Positions 26,214 through 38,632 of a DNA stretch of 64,000 nt are shown here, one piece after another; within the stretch, counting starts at the first letter, position 1, and every line of letters starts with the position of its first letter. Position numbers and translations under genes: made by a program. The stretch covers positions 1,245,001-1,309,000 of the forward strand of contig NC_084809.1 in NCBI RefSeq assembly GCF_963583255.1, given 5' to 3'. The DNA is from Pyrus communis. Lineage: Eukaryota; Streptophyta; Magnoliopsida; Rosales; Rosaceae. The notes beneath the pieces were generated by a model. That model was not told the origin of the DNA and made no database searches. It worked only from the letters and a program-made list of their open reading frames with translations.

Positions 26214-28990
26214 TCATAACCTGTCGAGCCAATTAAGTAAACTGTCTTGGGAACAAAACTGCAAATCCTGCATTATGAATGTGATTTTTAGTACAATATT
26301 TCTATAGAAATCTAACAAAGCAGAGGAAGAGAGAGTAAGCAGGAAGCTTACAGCTAGCTGGAAATCTGGAGGAGAATCAAGTTCAATGTTTTCAAGGTCA
26401 TGAATTCCACACGATGTGCTGCTGTTTCCAGTCACCCCGTATGTATTGTTATTAAAGTCAGTGTTAGATATGGGATTCGGTGCTGAACCATTTAGATCGG
26501 TGGAATAACCGAAAATCTCCTTGCATAACAAGGTTTCGCCCAAGCTATCTAAATCGTCAACCTGAGATTCGCCTACCAGCCAGGTAGGCTGCCCAATGTT
26601 GTCCTCAAACCGAGTATCAGGTTGAGGGACATGATATGCTTCCTGGACTAGCTCCACTTCCTATTCCACAAAGTAGATTTCCAGTAAGAATCCAACATGC
26701 TCAAGGATTTTCGGGATCAAAGTAAAAGTTCTTGAGTTTCATCTTATTTTCCTTAAGATCAGCAAATGGGCTTCTTTTGTCTTGGGTGGGATTTAAAACT
26801 AGCCTATGGGATTTCACCGAGTGTCTATGTGCCGACGAACATTTTCAAAATTCCATTTTCCCTTTTCTATTTACAGCAGTATAAAAATCACAGCATAATA
26901 TTTTTATGAAAGTTGCCACATACCTTGGAAGATGAGGGGAGCATAGCTTCATCAGGAACATCATCACACCAAACAGATTTCCCTGGTCTGGGTGGAATTG
27001 GAGGATTGGTTGCGGGGGTCCTGGGACTAGTTTGAAGTGCGTTGACGTCAGAGTCTTCAACGACCACATTGTTATCATTCGTTTCTGACTGCTTATGCTG
27101 TTGGTAGAATATCTTCGACACCACATATTCACCATCTTTCTCATCATCTTCAGCTCCCAGGTGATACTGATGCATCGCCCAGTTCATCTTCTCTGGTTTG
27201 GAACCTTTCTTCGAACTTTTGTATAGAACCATGATCTTCTTCCAGCCCGTAATTCCATTTTCTATTAAAGCCTTGGTCTTACCCGTTTTGTGCCAGCGGA
27301 TATTCTCTGCAGCCACACTACGTTGATTATCAACCTTGCGGCGCTTCCTCTGACCAGTAGCATATGCATTCATTGTTTTGTGGAAAAAATGGATGCTGCT
27401 TCCATCTTTTGTTGCACCTGAAACAAAACCAAGGTACAATGACCTAACCACAATTTAATAATCCTAAACCTACAGATCGATATTCGAAACTAATGAGAAG
27501 AGAGCAGCTAAACTAATCTCATTAAGTTGCATCCTTTGACACCAAAAAAGGGGGAAAAAAAGTTCCAAGTATTCGTTCGATTTGGTTCAGTCCATATCAA
27601 CTTTCAGCACAAGTAGATGATGCACTAGTGTAAAAATGAACACATGGAATCAGAAATATGAAGCATGGGAGATACTTACCAGGAAGGTTTTCAGGATGAT
27701 CACAGTAAATTCCATTGTCCCCCTCAAGGGTTGGGATGAACTCATCAATAAACATGTGTGGCTGTGAGTTTCCGACCCCACACTTAGCTGCTAAGTGTTC
27801 TAAGAGTTCACCATCAGATGGATCAAACTTCACACCAACTGGTAAGCCAGGCCATTCCGATAAAACCTACACAAGTGGAGTTGCAGAAGTACTTAAATGA
27901 ATAAAAAGCTTAACCTATAAGCTGAAAGTTGTGGACAACATATAATCATTTGCATATGAATAGAACTAACAACCCAGCTTACATCACTGTTATCTATAAC
28001 AAAATGGCAATTCGGGCATTCACGATTTGCCCCAGAGTCTTTGATTGGACATGCAGACGATTGAGAAGCATTCTTCACTTTCTTTGCAAGTCCTCTGCTG
28101 TTAATCAGCCAAGCCCTACAAGAACTTTACACTATAAGCCACAAAATTTCATCACAGAAGCAATTTTTAGCTAGAATCTAAAGAAGCTATGACCAACAGA
28201 AAAAACATCCGAACCCAAATTATCATCCATTTCACATTCCCAGTACAATTGAAAAGGGTGAAAACTGACACGGGTTTCTCAGGAAAAACACACAAATTCA
28301 CAAGAGAATTAACAAAAACACTGAATCAAATATCAATCAAGCATCTGTATAGTCATATTTAACTACAGAAAGTAAATCGTTTCACAAATGTAAAAACTTT
28401 CTACATTATCATCGACTCCACATTCCCAGTACAATCGAAAAGGTGAAAACAGACATGGGTTTCTCAGAAAACCCCCAAATTCACAAAAAAATTCACAAAT
28501 TCACTGAATAATATGTTTCATTCACCAATAAAAATGCTTCCTTTTTTTCAACCATGCATTACCAAAACAGAAGCTTTGACATCATCAGCACCTTAATCCC
28601 AAATTAGGAAGCTCCCCATAAAGTAAAAATCATTAATCCTTACAGAGCTAGATTGAATATTCCTGTTTAATGGGTTCCCCCAAAAATCAAAATTTACACC
28701 CAAATCCAGCATCTGAACACTTCTAAAAAGCAAACAACTTTCGAAACAGTATTTTCATCCGAATAAAACCCAGACACCAAAAACTAAACAAGAAGAAATT
28801 ACATGGGTTTAACCGTTGAAGAAGCTGGGAAAATTTGTATAGATGTTTCTCAGCTCCCAATCAAAAGAAAGTTTCCAGAAATTCGTATATTTATTTATTT
28901 ATTAATAATTTCTATAATTATATATTATATTTTCCACCCATATTTGAAATTTTTCATCACTGACGAGTGAAAGGGCTCTCACCTTGCCAT
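26214..28990 (-). CDS. SOG1-clade NAC transcription factor (SOG1/NAC044/NAC085-like)
   Basis: NAC factors of this clade run the plant DNA-damage response: SOG1 is activated by ATM/ATR phosphorylation of SQ sites, and NAC044/NAC085 act downstream in cell-cycle arrest. Five exons with matching phases: 28983-28990 (8 nt: ATG GCA AG), 27983-28115, 27680-27866, 26924-27417, 26352-26660, then 26214-26267 as a sixth, 394 residues in all. The N-terminus reads MARAWLINSRGLAKKVK with a CPNC pair, as in the clade. NAC subdomains follow (WPGLPVGVKFDPSDGELLEHL, IRWHKTGKTKA, GWKKIMVLYK, NWAMHQYHLG, VVSKIFYQQ). The C-terminus carries two SQ sites (GESQVDD and FCSQDS) and ends LLNWLDRL. The sparse SQ sites and the MARAWLI start resemble NAC044/NAC085 more than SOG1; paralogue identity needs a tree. 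Confidence 0.88.
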
Positions 28991-29035
28991 TTCTTCGAAG
29001 TCGGAGACGATGTTTCAAGGAAGCGCATTCCAATT

Positions 29036-29073
<38 letters not shown>

Positions 29074-29544
29074 AAGGGGTCCTTTCTCCACCGGATTAAG
29101 TTAAAGTAGCGAGAGAGAGTGTGTGTGAGCGGGAAAATCCAGCTTCGGACCCGATGAGCCGTTACCTACAAGCCTCAGGTTCGGGCTCAGAGTCTTTGGT
29201 CAATGAGGAGGCGGACCCACCGCGAGAAGCCGTCTCAGTGGGGTATGGAGTTGACGAAACCTGAGTCCGAAGCTGAGGTGCGGTGAGAACGAAGCTGTCC
29301 TGTCGAGCTTTTTGTGGGGGTTCGAAAACCGAGTAAAGTGTAATTATGATATTTTTTCTGTCGGACTTGAGGACGGACTACCGTGCTCCCCAAGCTACAT
29401 ATAGAAACGTTTTGGAGACTTTTGTGGATTCTCGATTTTGCCCCTCAATATTGATGTGACTCGACTGCTTGTCTTGGACACAAAGTAGTCAGATCGGGCA
29501 GCTTGGTAAATATAATATAATATATAGTTTAATGAACAACAAAT
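28991..29544 (-). promoter_or_regulatory. NAC-gene 5' leader and promoter, with (GA)n tract
   Basis: A (GA)n run of about 15 units at 29041-29071 lies some 50 bases above the start codon and so in the leader (CT-rich in the transcript). Further up I see GC-richer DNA without an unambiguous TATA box. Confidence 0.45.
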
Positions 29545-29616
29545 GTCGTTGTAGTATAGTGGTAAGTATTCCCGCCTGTCACGCGGGTGACCCGGGTTCG
29601 ATCCCCGGCAACGGCG
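29545..29616 (+). tRNA. tRNA-Asp(GUC): tRNA-Asp (anticodon GUC)
   Basis: A complete 72-nt cloverleaf. The acceptor arms GTCGTTG and CAACGGC pair with one G-U wobble, and the discriminator is G. The D arm contains AGTGGT. The anticodon arm is CCCGC CTGTCAC GCGGG with GTC at the centre. The T arm is CCGGG TTCGATC CCCGG. A run of T follows directly (29618-29623), the usual Pol III stop. The sequence agrees with nuclear plant tRNA-Asp as I recall it. It is intronless and transcribed opposite to both neighbours. Confidence 0.97.
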
Positions 29617-30094
29617 TTTTTTTCAATTTTTTTTCAATAACTTTTATTTTATGAACTTTGTTTACTGGACCTAACGGGTATCTGTGGACATCTTCACAGT
29701 CCAGAAGGAAGACCGCGTACATTATTTGTTAGAGTTTGAACTCAACATCAATGGTCGTCGAGATCGAGATTACGAGAAGCTCAAAAGAGATTTTATTGAA
29801 CAGGAGCGAAGGCTTTTGGATGAACCCCTTATTTTTACAATGTCAACTCATCACAGCAACCCCAACTCCACAACTCTAAAAATTCCTTTCTATTTGATCT
29901 CAATCAGACCAAACTAAACCTAACGACTATCCGAATTTCAACGGTAACATCAGACCGTAGGCCGCTAAATGAAAAATTATCTTTTTTTCCCTACTGAGTA
30001 GTTGTCTACTAATATTTCGGGGCGTGCCTTATTGAGCTTTCCTAAGAGAGTAAGTTAATAAACATTTGAAAGGTAAAGATTACAGCTTGCAGGA
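29617..30094. other. Short intergenic region
   Basis: Between tRNA-Asp and the stop codon of the kinase gene. A 77-codon plus frame (29684-29917) has no recognised relatives and is not called; part of this DNA is the 3' UTR of the kinase gene. Confidence 0.4.
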
Positions 30095-32099
30095 TCAATA
30101 ACACTGGCTAAAGCAGGAGAAAAAAACTTTAGGTTTATCTTCCATGTCCGTGTTGGGTTTAGGGGTTTCACCCGAGTCGTCGTGAGTAGCCATCAAAGAA
30201 CTAGTACCAGGCGACTCTGGTGGGAGTACAGCGTTCTCAGATTTGAATATCCGTTGAGGGATAGCGGGTGCTGGTGCCGAAATAGTAGAGAGGTAATGCA
30301 GTAGCATCTGTATAATTTGGGTGAAGTTGGGCCGGTCATTGGGATCCTCCTTCCAACATGAAGTTACAATCAACGCCAAATCCTCGGGGAGGCTTTCTGC
30401 ACTCGGCCTCACATTCTGAAACAATTCGTATAACCTCAAATTACGATGCTTAAAAACTAAACAATACCGAGTTATGAATAAGAATGTTGTGGTATTTTGT
30501 TACCTTAAAAGCAGCTGCATACGCTGCTTGTAAATTTGACATGCCTTCGAAAGGTAGCTTGTTATGGATGAGTTCCCACAATACAATTGCAAAGCTGTAA
30601 GCGTCCACCTTATGATTGTAATGCTTCTTTTCTCCGTGTCGTAATGTAACTGTGCTGTAAAGCTGCCACCAAATACAAAGGTGGAAAATTAATTTGCTGA
30701 TATCAAACACACTCACAAGACAAACGAGAAAACAAATTTTCAAGATCAATTTAAATACTGTTACGTACCTCAGGAGCCATCCATCGGTATGTCCCAGTTT
30801 CAGCGGTCATCATCTCTGTCAATGACTCTTCTCTTGCTAAGCCAAAGTCCGCAAGTTTGACTGTTTTTTGGTCGGCAGTCAAGATCAAATTCTCTGGGAA
30901 AAGGACAGGACAAAAGTGTAAGATTGTGGAACAAACCCCGTTTTCGGCAATAAGCTTCGCCCTAACAGTAGTTCCATCCAGAAATGACAATTATGTGAAC
31001 TAAAGCAATTCGTTTTGTGTTCCGGAAGTTATTCTGCTATTGAAGTCTTCAATCATGCTGAATACTAAACTATCAGCTACCTAATGCTAAACAACAATCC
31101 TTCGGATTTGCATATTTGAGACATGCTCACAGATAGATTTCACTTTAATCCTTCTTGGTTCTTCTATGTAGGTGTTCCCACCTTGACTCTCCTAACGTCG
31201 AGCTAAGTGACTTCGTTCATTGGTCAACCCTTATGTTAAACAATGAACTAAACCACATACCAGGTTTCAGGTCACGGTGAATGATACCGTGGGAGTGTAA
31301 GCACTCCATAGCACGAGCAATATCAAGCGCAAACCCAACTGCCACGCACGTGTCCATACACCTTGGCCGCATACTGAACAAGTATTTGCGCAAAGTTCCA
31401 CCTAGAAGAAGCTCAGTCACTATGACCATGACAGGTTCTTTGCAGGCACCAATGAACTGGTAATACAAAGTTTAAAATCCCACATCAGATATCGCAAATA
31501 CGCCTATTTAGTAATCACAAATACTTATCAAAAATTAGACAACAACCTTCACTAAGTTTTTGTGCTGCACTTTCGACATCATTGCCACTTCCCTCGCAAA
31601 CCGCGCTTCTCTCTTGGCAATCTGCTCTGGGGTTTCTCCTCTATGAACAATTTTTACAGCAACATTTTGATTCTTATATCTAGAACAAACAAAACACAAC
31701 AAACAAACAAACAGATTAAGAACACAACAGAACAGAACATCATCGTTGTAACTCGACACGAAAAACACATATTCGGCATCATAAACACAAGAATTGTACA
31801 ACACCAAAGCAAGTTTTGATCTTTGATTAGTTCTGCTAAAACCCAACTCAATCTTGCATTTATGTTTAACAAGATCTAAGAGATAGTTGTAAATTGCTAA
31901 ACTTGAGAAACCAGAAATTCAGAATCTAAGACAAAACAAACACAGAGGTTGTACTGAGGTTGACTTACTTTCCTTCGTACACTTTGGCATGCGCGCCTTC
32001 CCCAATCCTCGGACCAACAAAAAGATGCTTTGGATCGATCAGCCACTTGGCGTCCAAATCGAAATCCGCAACTGAATAAACCCCATTACCAGATCCCAT
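30095..32099 (-). CDS. ATN1: ATN1-like dual-specificity/Raf-like protein kinase
   Basis: Cytosolic Ser/Thr (Raf-like, plant MAPKKK group C) protein kinase similar to Arabidopsis ATN1. Six exons with consistent phases: 31969-32099, 31547-31679, 31261-31456, 30769-30893, 30504-30662 and 30095-30415, giving 354 residues. Nearly the whole protein is the kinase domain. It contains [14 protein letters not shown] (glycine loop), VAVKIVH (catalytic Lys), HRDLKPEN (catalytic loop split by an intron between P and E), [17 protein letters not shown] and [11 protein letters not shown], followed by a 55-residue tail ending FFSCFSQCY. The residues for activity are all present. The start at 32099 ([13 protein letters not shown]) precedes the domain by about 30 residues, as in the family. 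Its left neighbours match the Arabidopsis order, which supports the assignment. Confidence 0.92.
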
Positions 32100-34521
32100 A
32101 ATTTTCTCTCTCTAAAATTCTAAAACAAAGGGTACCCTTTATTTGTAGGACTACATTTGAGATAAAGATGGAAGCTTTGGTCTGGATAAAAATGGAAACA
32201 AAGTAATAAAATAAGGAGACTTTGTATGATTGAAGAGGGAGGAAGATGAAGACTTTCTATTTCTATAATAAAAGGACTTGCTTGGTACTGTAGGTTTCGG
32301 AAAACAGACCCATCCCCAGGATCACGGTTGAGGATCCTACAAATCTAGGATGTGCCTTTTGTTTGGGGGGCAAAGAATAAAAACCCAGAGGCAAACACCA
32401 ACAACCCTACAATATAAAAATGGTCACTGATGAGAGCTCTATCAGTGGGAGTGGATTAGATTTATTATTGGGAATTGGGGAGAGAGAGGAAATCAGTAGA
32501 ATAGCAGGCAGATAGAGTTGAGCAAGGCAGAGGAGGATGAAACTGAGAGGATCCAGGTGGAGATTTGGGAACTTGGTGGCGGCGACGGTGGCGGTGGGCG
32601 GGTGGGAAGTGAGTTCAGTTGAGATTAATTTGTTGGCCTCCTCCGCGTGTGGAATATTACTGTCTTGTCTTCTGGATCCAGAGATAAACTAGCCTCTGTC
32701 AGAGAATAGTGTGTTTCCTTTGTTTATCTTCCTTTCTACTTCCTTTTCCCTTATTTATACTAGCAACCGTAAAATTTTATAATAAGAAAAAATAAAATGA
32801 TTTCTAAATTTTTTTTCTTTATGATCTTCAAATGATTTTTCATCGCTGAATGAGACTGTTCATATCTTTGACTACTAATTCTGAATAAATATTTCTTTAA
32901 CTAAAAGTTTACAAGGTAACTGATATGATTACTTAGTTATAAGACTTTGGAAAAAAAATTAAAAGTATTTTGTGTGCAATTTACTATATTATGCATAACT
33001 TTTAATTTATTAAAGTTAATTTGGTCTTTTCACTCTTATTTGGTTGATTAAAAGAGTTTCGTTGATAGGTAGTTTAGAGTCTTTTCACTCTTATTCGGTT
33101 GATTAAGAGAGTTTCGTTGATAGGTAGTTTAGATTATAATAAAATAAAATAATTACTAAATAAATAGATTTTTTTAATAATATGATATTATGTACATTAA
33201 GTGGTGGAGGGAGTGAGTTAAGCTTCAATATGAGACAGTCATAATAATTTGGTTCGAATTTACTTTGACGAGAATCGAACTTAAGACTTCTCATTTATGA
33301 GAGATTTTTCAATTTACTAGAAACACGTTGTAAAAATACAATTGGTTGGAAACTTAAAAAAAAAAAAAAAACTATTTTATTATGACACTTGGTGTATCGA
33401 GTCATGTTCAGTGTTCGCACCACACTGAAAAAAATTCCTCACTTACAAGTTAAAATAAATGCTATTAAATCGTAATATAAGTGACTACTAAATAACTGAT
33501 TTATATATTTGATTTTTAAAAGTTTAGGGGAAAGGAAAGCTAATCCATCAAGGCCAAGGCCTACCACAAGTATCCTCGAGAACTTACACAAGGAGTCTTA
33601 GTCCTTTTTTTGTTTTTACAGATCTTGCACAAAAAAATGGTTGCTTACAATGGAACTCAAACATAGACCTTACAACTCAACTAATCCTCGGTGGAAAATA
33701 CACATGTATTTGAGCAATCTTTTAATTAATGTAAACTAAATTATTGAGTCAAATTTTCATGCAATAAACATATTGTTTTAATTAAATTAGCTATATACAA
33801 TAAAAAAAATGTCTATTTATATCATCGATTCTAAGATTTGATAAAGAGAATATTTTCAAGATGTGCATGGACATAAAACATATACACACTGTTCTAACTA
33901 AATTAATCAAGTACAATTCTGCAAGAAAATGGAAGATATGTGACTTTTATTTATTTCATAGATTCTATGAAGGATAAGAAAATGTTGTCGGAGAAAAAGA
34001 AAGGTAAACGGGCGATAAAAAGACGAATACAACACAACGATACAATTGGGGCTTCGAGAAAGTGCCCTTTTGGTGGCCACTAAGGCCAAAAGCCCATCAC
34101 AATAATTGAATTCCAATGTCTTATTAGAAAGCGAAACACATTACTTTGGCGATTCTGAAACTTGACAGTGACAAATGTGACAAATGTGACAAATATGACA
34201 TAGACAATAAGGATGTGTGACTTAGATATCAGGTTGGAGGAAAATGAACTGAAGTACAGAGGTTAAGGCAAAGAGATATGTGAGAGGTATTTCACGAGTT
34301 CGATATCACATTATTATGATATATTTTTTCACATTTATTATATAGATTTTTTAGTATGTCGAAAACACAGCTTGATATACTAAGTGTCATCACACTAATG
34401 ATTGGATACTTGAAAAAAAAAAATCAACCACTTGTATGATGATACTTGATGTACCGGGTTGTATTCCGGCACATTGAAAAGTTGTCGTCTCCTAGTCCAG
34501 ATCTACTGCTCTTTATTTTAA
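32100..34521. other. Kinase-gene promoter and gene-free DNA
   Basis: 32100-32700 is relatively GC-rich, with CT-rich stretches next to the ATG, and is likely leader and promoter of the kinase gene. 32760-34500 is AT-rich with no recognisable gene. A near-exact 50-base direct repeat (gtctttcactctta-ttggttgattaa... to gataggtagtttaga) lies at about 33025-33075 and 33077-33134. Confidence 0.45.
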
Positions 34522-34923
34522 GACCATCTCCAATGGTTGGGTTAAAAGCCAAATTTTTTAGCCCGGAAAATTTAACTTTTAGCACAGAAACAGCTTTTCT
34601 GCTCCAACCATTCTAGCCTAAAATTTTAGCCCGAGATTATTAAAGAATGAAATTAGGTTTTTTTTTTTGTTAAATTAATTTTTTTTTTTAAATAAATATG
34701 CAGACTATCGTAAATTAATTTTATGAACATTTTAATCTAAAAAAATTTAAATTCCGATAAATATTGGGTAGAGTCCACTCCGATTTCTGGGCTAAATTTT
34801 GGGGGGAATTTGGCATTGGTTTAGCATTTAGCATTTAGCACAAAATTTCCCCTTAGGTTGGAGTGGGTTTGGGGGGGAATTTTGGAGGGTAATTTAGCTT
34901 TTAGCCCACCATTAGAGTTGGTC
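34522..34923. mobile_element. Tourist-like MITE, 402 bp, TAA target duplication
   Basis: Ends are inverted repeats: GACCATCTCCAATGGTTGGG plus TTAAAAGC on the left, and GACCAACTCTAATGGTGGGC plus TAAAAGC read from the right. The trinucleotide TAA flanks both ends (34519-34521 and 34924-34926), as for PIF/Harbinger-derived Tourist elements. The interior is rich in TTTAGC words and has no coding frame. Confidence 0.8.
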
Positions 34924-34974
34924 TAAACACATCTTTGTATTCATTAAAAGACAAAAAGACAGGCTAATATTTTG

Positions 34975-35288
34975 GTCCCAGTATGCAAGAACCATACCAT
35001 ATACAATTAGAAATCCATTAGAATTAGTATATGGGTCCTTCACGCATTACCAATGCTCAAAAGTTTTTTCCTATAAACGTATGAAATCAAAGTCTGATCA
35101 TAATCTCCTTATTTTTGGTGGATTAGTGAGTCTTAGAAGCTAATACAAGACGTTGGAATTAAATTTAGAGGAAGAATTAAAATACCTGTCCGCTGTGGTT
35201 TTAAGATTCCGGCCACCCAAATCTGCAGAAGCCTTAAGATCCTTTCTCCACTGCTCAACCTAATCTGGATCTTCATCCCTTTCATGCT
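34975..35288 (-). pseudogene. TNL relic: intron 1 and the end of a TIR exon
   Basis: 35186-35288 corresponds to the last 35 codons of the TIR exon (ADLGGR-type end with its GT donor), and 34975-35185 resembles intron 1 of the TNL at 39.8-47.3 kb (shared words gtcttagaagctaatacaag and ttaaatttagaggaaga). Everything upstream is missing past 35290. A broken left-hand member of the array. Confidence 0.75.
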
Positions 35289-35539
35289 AACAAAGTTAAA
35301 AGAATAACGTAAAGCGAGACACATGATAAAAGTTTAGGTGGTAAAGTGAACAAATCAGCATATAGAGTAAGTAAAATTTTGTCTACATAAGTATCATAGA
35401 AATGCCTTTAATATTTTGTACATATAGAAAATAGATAGGGTTAATTACATCGATGTTCCCTGAATTTGTCATTTATCTTCATTTTTGTTTTTAAACATTT
35501 TATTTGTTTTATATGATCTTCAAACTCGCTATATTTAAC

Positions 35540-36290
35540 AGAAAAATAAATGGAGTTAACAGATATAATTGAAGTACCACATGAGATTGAGTTTGAGAAC
35601 CACAATAAGAATAAAAGAAAAACTACTCTAGAATGAAGGTAAAATTCGTGACGACAATGCCGTATATCTAAAAAATAGTTCAAGCAGATTAAGATGTTAG
35701 CACATAATCGTGTATCTTGTTTATTGAACAAACAACGAGGACAACAATGACGTTCTCTCTTTCGAAATTCATAAACAAAATTAAGATTTCTTTCACAAAA
35801 TTATCATAATTTTTGACAGAATTAACAGTTGAATTATAAGTTGAGCGGGCAAATCGAAAACAATCACAAGAACTTAGGACATACCACATCAACATTTAGC
35901 AAGCAGTCTCATAAGAAATCCCAATCAAGATAAAACCATTCAACAGTTTATTCGATTTCTCCTTTCATATGAGTATGGTCCGGAGGATTATTTAAGTGAC
36001 GTTATAACATCTTTCTACCAATAAAAAATGAAAAATAAAATAGGGCCTCGACACCCGTGGCAAAACCGGACATGGATTAGAGTACGTTTCAGCTTGACCT
36101 TCTATAAAAGCTATAGGCCACGACCATTGTTGCCACTGCCCCAACCACGGCAGCAGCTGTGAGAACATCGCTTTGCTCCCAGTTCCCAATCAAGCTTGAC
36201 AGCTTCCGTAAGGCACCCTTCCTGGCACACGACTCTGGTTTCTTTCAGCTGCTTTTCCTCACTTCCACCTTTCTACTCAAAGTTCTAAAA
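35540..36290 (-). pseudogene. 3' end of a sucrase/ferredoxin-like copy plus downstream module
   Basis: 36080-36220 reads, on the minus strand, KLSSLIGNWEQSDV followed by a hydrophobic stretch and FYRR, the tail-anchor end of the Suc_Fer gene. 35540-36050 is the downstream sequence shared by all array members. The rest of the gene is absent: the copy breaks off near 36290 at unrelated repeat DNA. Confidence 0.75.
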
Positions 36291-38345
36291 ATTGCTAGGC
36301 GCTAGTCGGGCGGCAGGTAGGAGCATAGCGCCTAGGCGACTAGGCGGGTATCTAGGCGACCTAAGCGGATTTATGTAAATTTATTATATATCTTGTAAAT
36401 AAGTGTCTATTTAAACCTAAAAAAAAAAAACTATACTTGTATGAATAATAAAAGAATGATAAAATGCAAAAATAGCACTAGAAAAATACACAAATTATAT
36501 ACATCCAAAAAGTTCAATATTTAAAAAATAGTAAGCACTAGTCATAGTGCCAGCGCGTTGCTGCGGGTGTTATAAGTGTATAAAATATGTAAAAAGTTGG
36601 ACATTAAACTACAAAATAAGGAGCAAAATTAGTGTCTTCAATATCTAAGTCTCGGCCAAAATGATCTTGGATCTTCAGCTCATAATGTAAACCTGGGTAC
36701 TAAAACAATGTAAATTATTGAAACAATGACAATAAATAATGTCACCTGAATTTCATCTAGGTTTGATCTAGATTTGAACTACACGTTGATGATCTGAATG
36801 AAAGAAGGTAATGGTAACAGTAGAAATTGGTTTGAATTTCTGATGTCATTTGTCAGTGGGTTTTAATTTTTTAGACCACTATGCCTGTTATGTTTGTAGT
36901 AAGGAATGAACATTCACATATAACAAAAGGTTCATGTTTTATCAAGACATTTCAACACAGTTAACTATCTATGCAGAGTTTTTAAATTAGTTTCCAAAAA
37001 GAAAAGTAATGCCTTGTTTCGAATTTTATTATCTAAATCTTACCCTCAAACAATTTTATAGTGATCCCCTGCAAAAGAAACCGGCAAACAAAGAAAAAAG
37101 AACAAATGATGAGCAATAAAACTCACAGACCATAATACACAAAATTCCCTATAACGTAAATTGATAAAGCATTTTACCCAATTCAATTGAATTCCTGATC
37201 ACAACACATAAGATAAACTAATAAACCATTTTATCAAAATAACCATTTAATTTTAAACATTTAAAACCGAAGACAACCAAACGCACATATTTGGAAAAAA
37301 AATGGAGTGTTTTGAGTGTCTAAACCTCACCCTCATCACTTGTAAAATGTAGTGGTCCCAATGGAAAGAGAACTTGCAAAACCGCGTCCTAGCACAAACA
37401 CAACATATTAAACAAACATATGAAGACAAAAAAAGTTTTAAAAACCGACAATGAACGATAAAATTCAGAAATCCCAGGACACAAAATCGCAAATGACATG
37501 AAAATTAGTAATAAAAGTTATGAAAAAACAGACACCACTTGACACCAAATGGCTTGACGCCAACGACGACCCCAAAGGCAAGCAAAATCCCAAACCAGTT
37601 AAGAAAAAATTAAGAGTCCATTCCTCTGTCATATTCTTTTCCCCTATTTTGCTACCCCTAATCCCAAATGTGTCTTCGATGCTCCTTGTCCCATTTTTCT
37701 CTCACCCTAATATCTCACCTGCAAAATCTTAACGCTACTACTTTCCCCTGCCAGCAAACCCTCAACACCCTGTAATGCTATGTTCTTCCAAATCTATAAC
37801 AAAAAAATGCACGCATAAACACGATAGAAATTTGCGAAAACCCATAACACAACCTAACTAAAAATATCACGAATCAAAAGATTCACCCAAACGAATAGTT
37901 AAATTTATTAAAATAAGTCCAATTTCTTAAATTTAATTATTTAATTATTAATAATTATCTCTTTAATAATAAAATTTATTATAAAAATCAAATTTCTTCC
38001 TAATTGTTTCTTTGATTATTTCTTTTTATTTCTTTTTTTGTTATTTCTTCTTCTTCCTCTTGCTTTAAACCCCATTTATAGACTTTATTTTTAATTTTTA
38101 TAATCAACCTATATCACAGGTTAATTATATTTATCTACCTAAATGACAAATTCGCTTTTATAATCAACCTGTAACAGGTTGATGTGTCTTACTTGTAGGT
38201 ATATTGTTTTTCCTACCTTTTAGTTAGGTTTCATATCTCGCTCATAGGTATAATATACATTCATATATTTGTTACTTGAGTTAGGGTAGAATGTTTTACA
38301 GATGGATTTGTGTTAGTATATTAGTTTTTTTGTTATAAGGTATTA
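36285..38345. other. Repeat-derived and AT-rich DNA, no gene
   Basis: 36285-36420 contains reiterated aggcgcctaggcgactaggcgg-like words typical of interspersed repeat DNA. 36540-36570 has a GC-rich burst (gccagcgcgttgctgcgggtg) in AT-rich surroundings. I recognise no coding region. Confidence 0.4.
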
Positions 38346-38632
38346 TGTCACATCCCGGCCCAGGCGGCACCACTTCCCTGACCCGCTCCACCTCCGTAGC
38401 ACGATATTGTCCGCTTTGGGCCCCGACCACGCCCTCATGGTTTTTTTTTTGGGAACTCACGAGCAACTTCCCAGTGGGTCACCCATCATGGGATTGCTCT
38501 AGCCCCCTTCTCGCTTAACTTCGGAGTTCCTACGGAACCCGAAGCCAGTGAGCTCCCAAAAGGCCTCATGCTAGGTAGGGATGGGAATATACATTTAAGG
38601 ATCACTCCCCTGACGCGATGTGGGATGTCACA
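38346..38632 (-). mobile_element. Cassandra-type TRIM solo LTR with 5S rRNA-like core
   Basis: A 287-bp LTR bounded by TG...CA (TGTCACATCCC and GGGATGTCACA) with the 5-bp duplication TATTA at 38341-38345 and 38633-38637. Read on the minus strand, its centre contains AACTCCGAAGTTAAGCGAG and, further on, ATGATGGGTGACCCACTGGG, the internal control region of plant 5S rRNA. That is the signature of Cassandra retrotransposons. No second LTR or internal region is present, so it is a solo LTR left by recombination. Confidence 0.9.

Noticed and set aside
29684..29917. 77-codon plus frame after tRNA-Asp
   Set aside because: Looks mildly protein-like (many charged residues), but there is no recognised family and it lies in a narrow space opposite the kinase 3' end.
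36285..36420. GC-rich 'aggcgcctaggcg' stretch as a defined transposon
   Set aside because: The words look repeat-derived, but I found no ends or target duplication, so no element borders are given.
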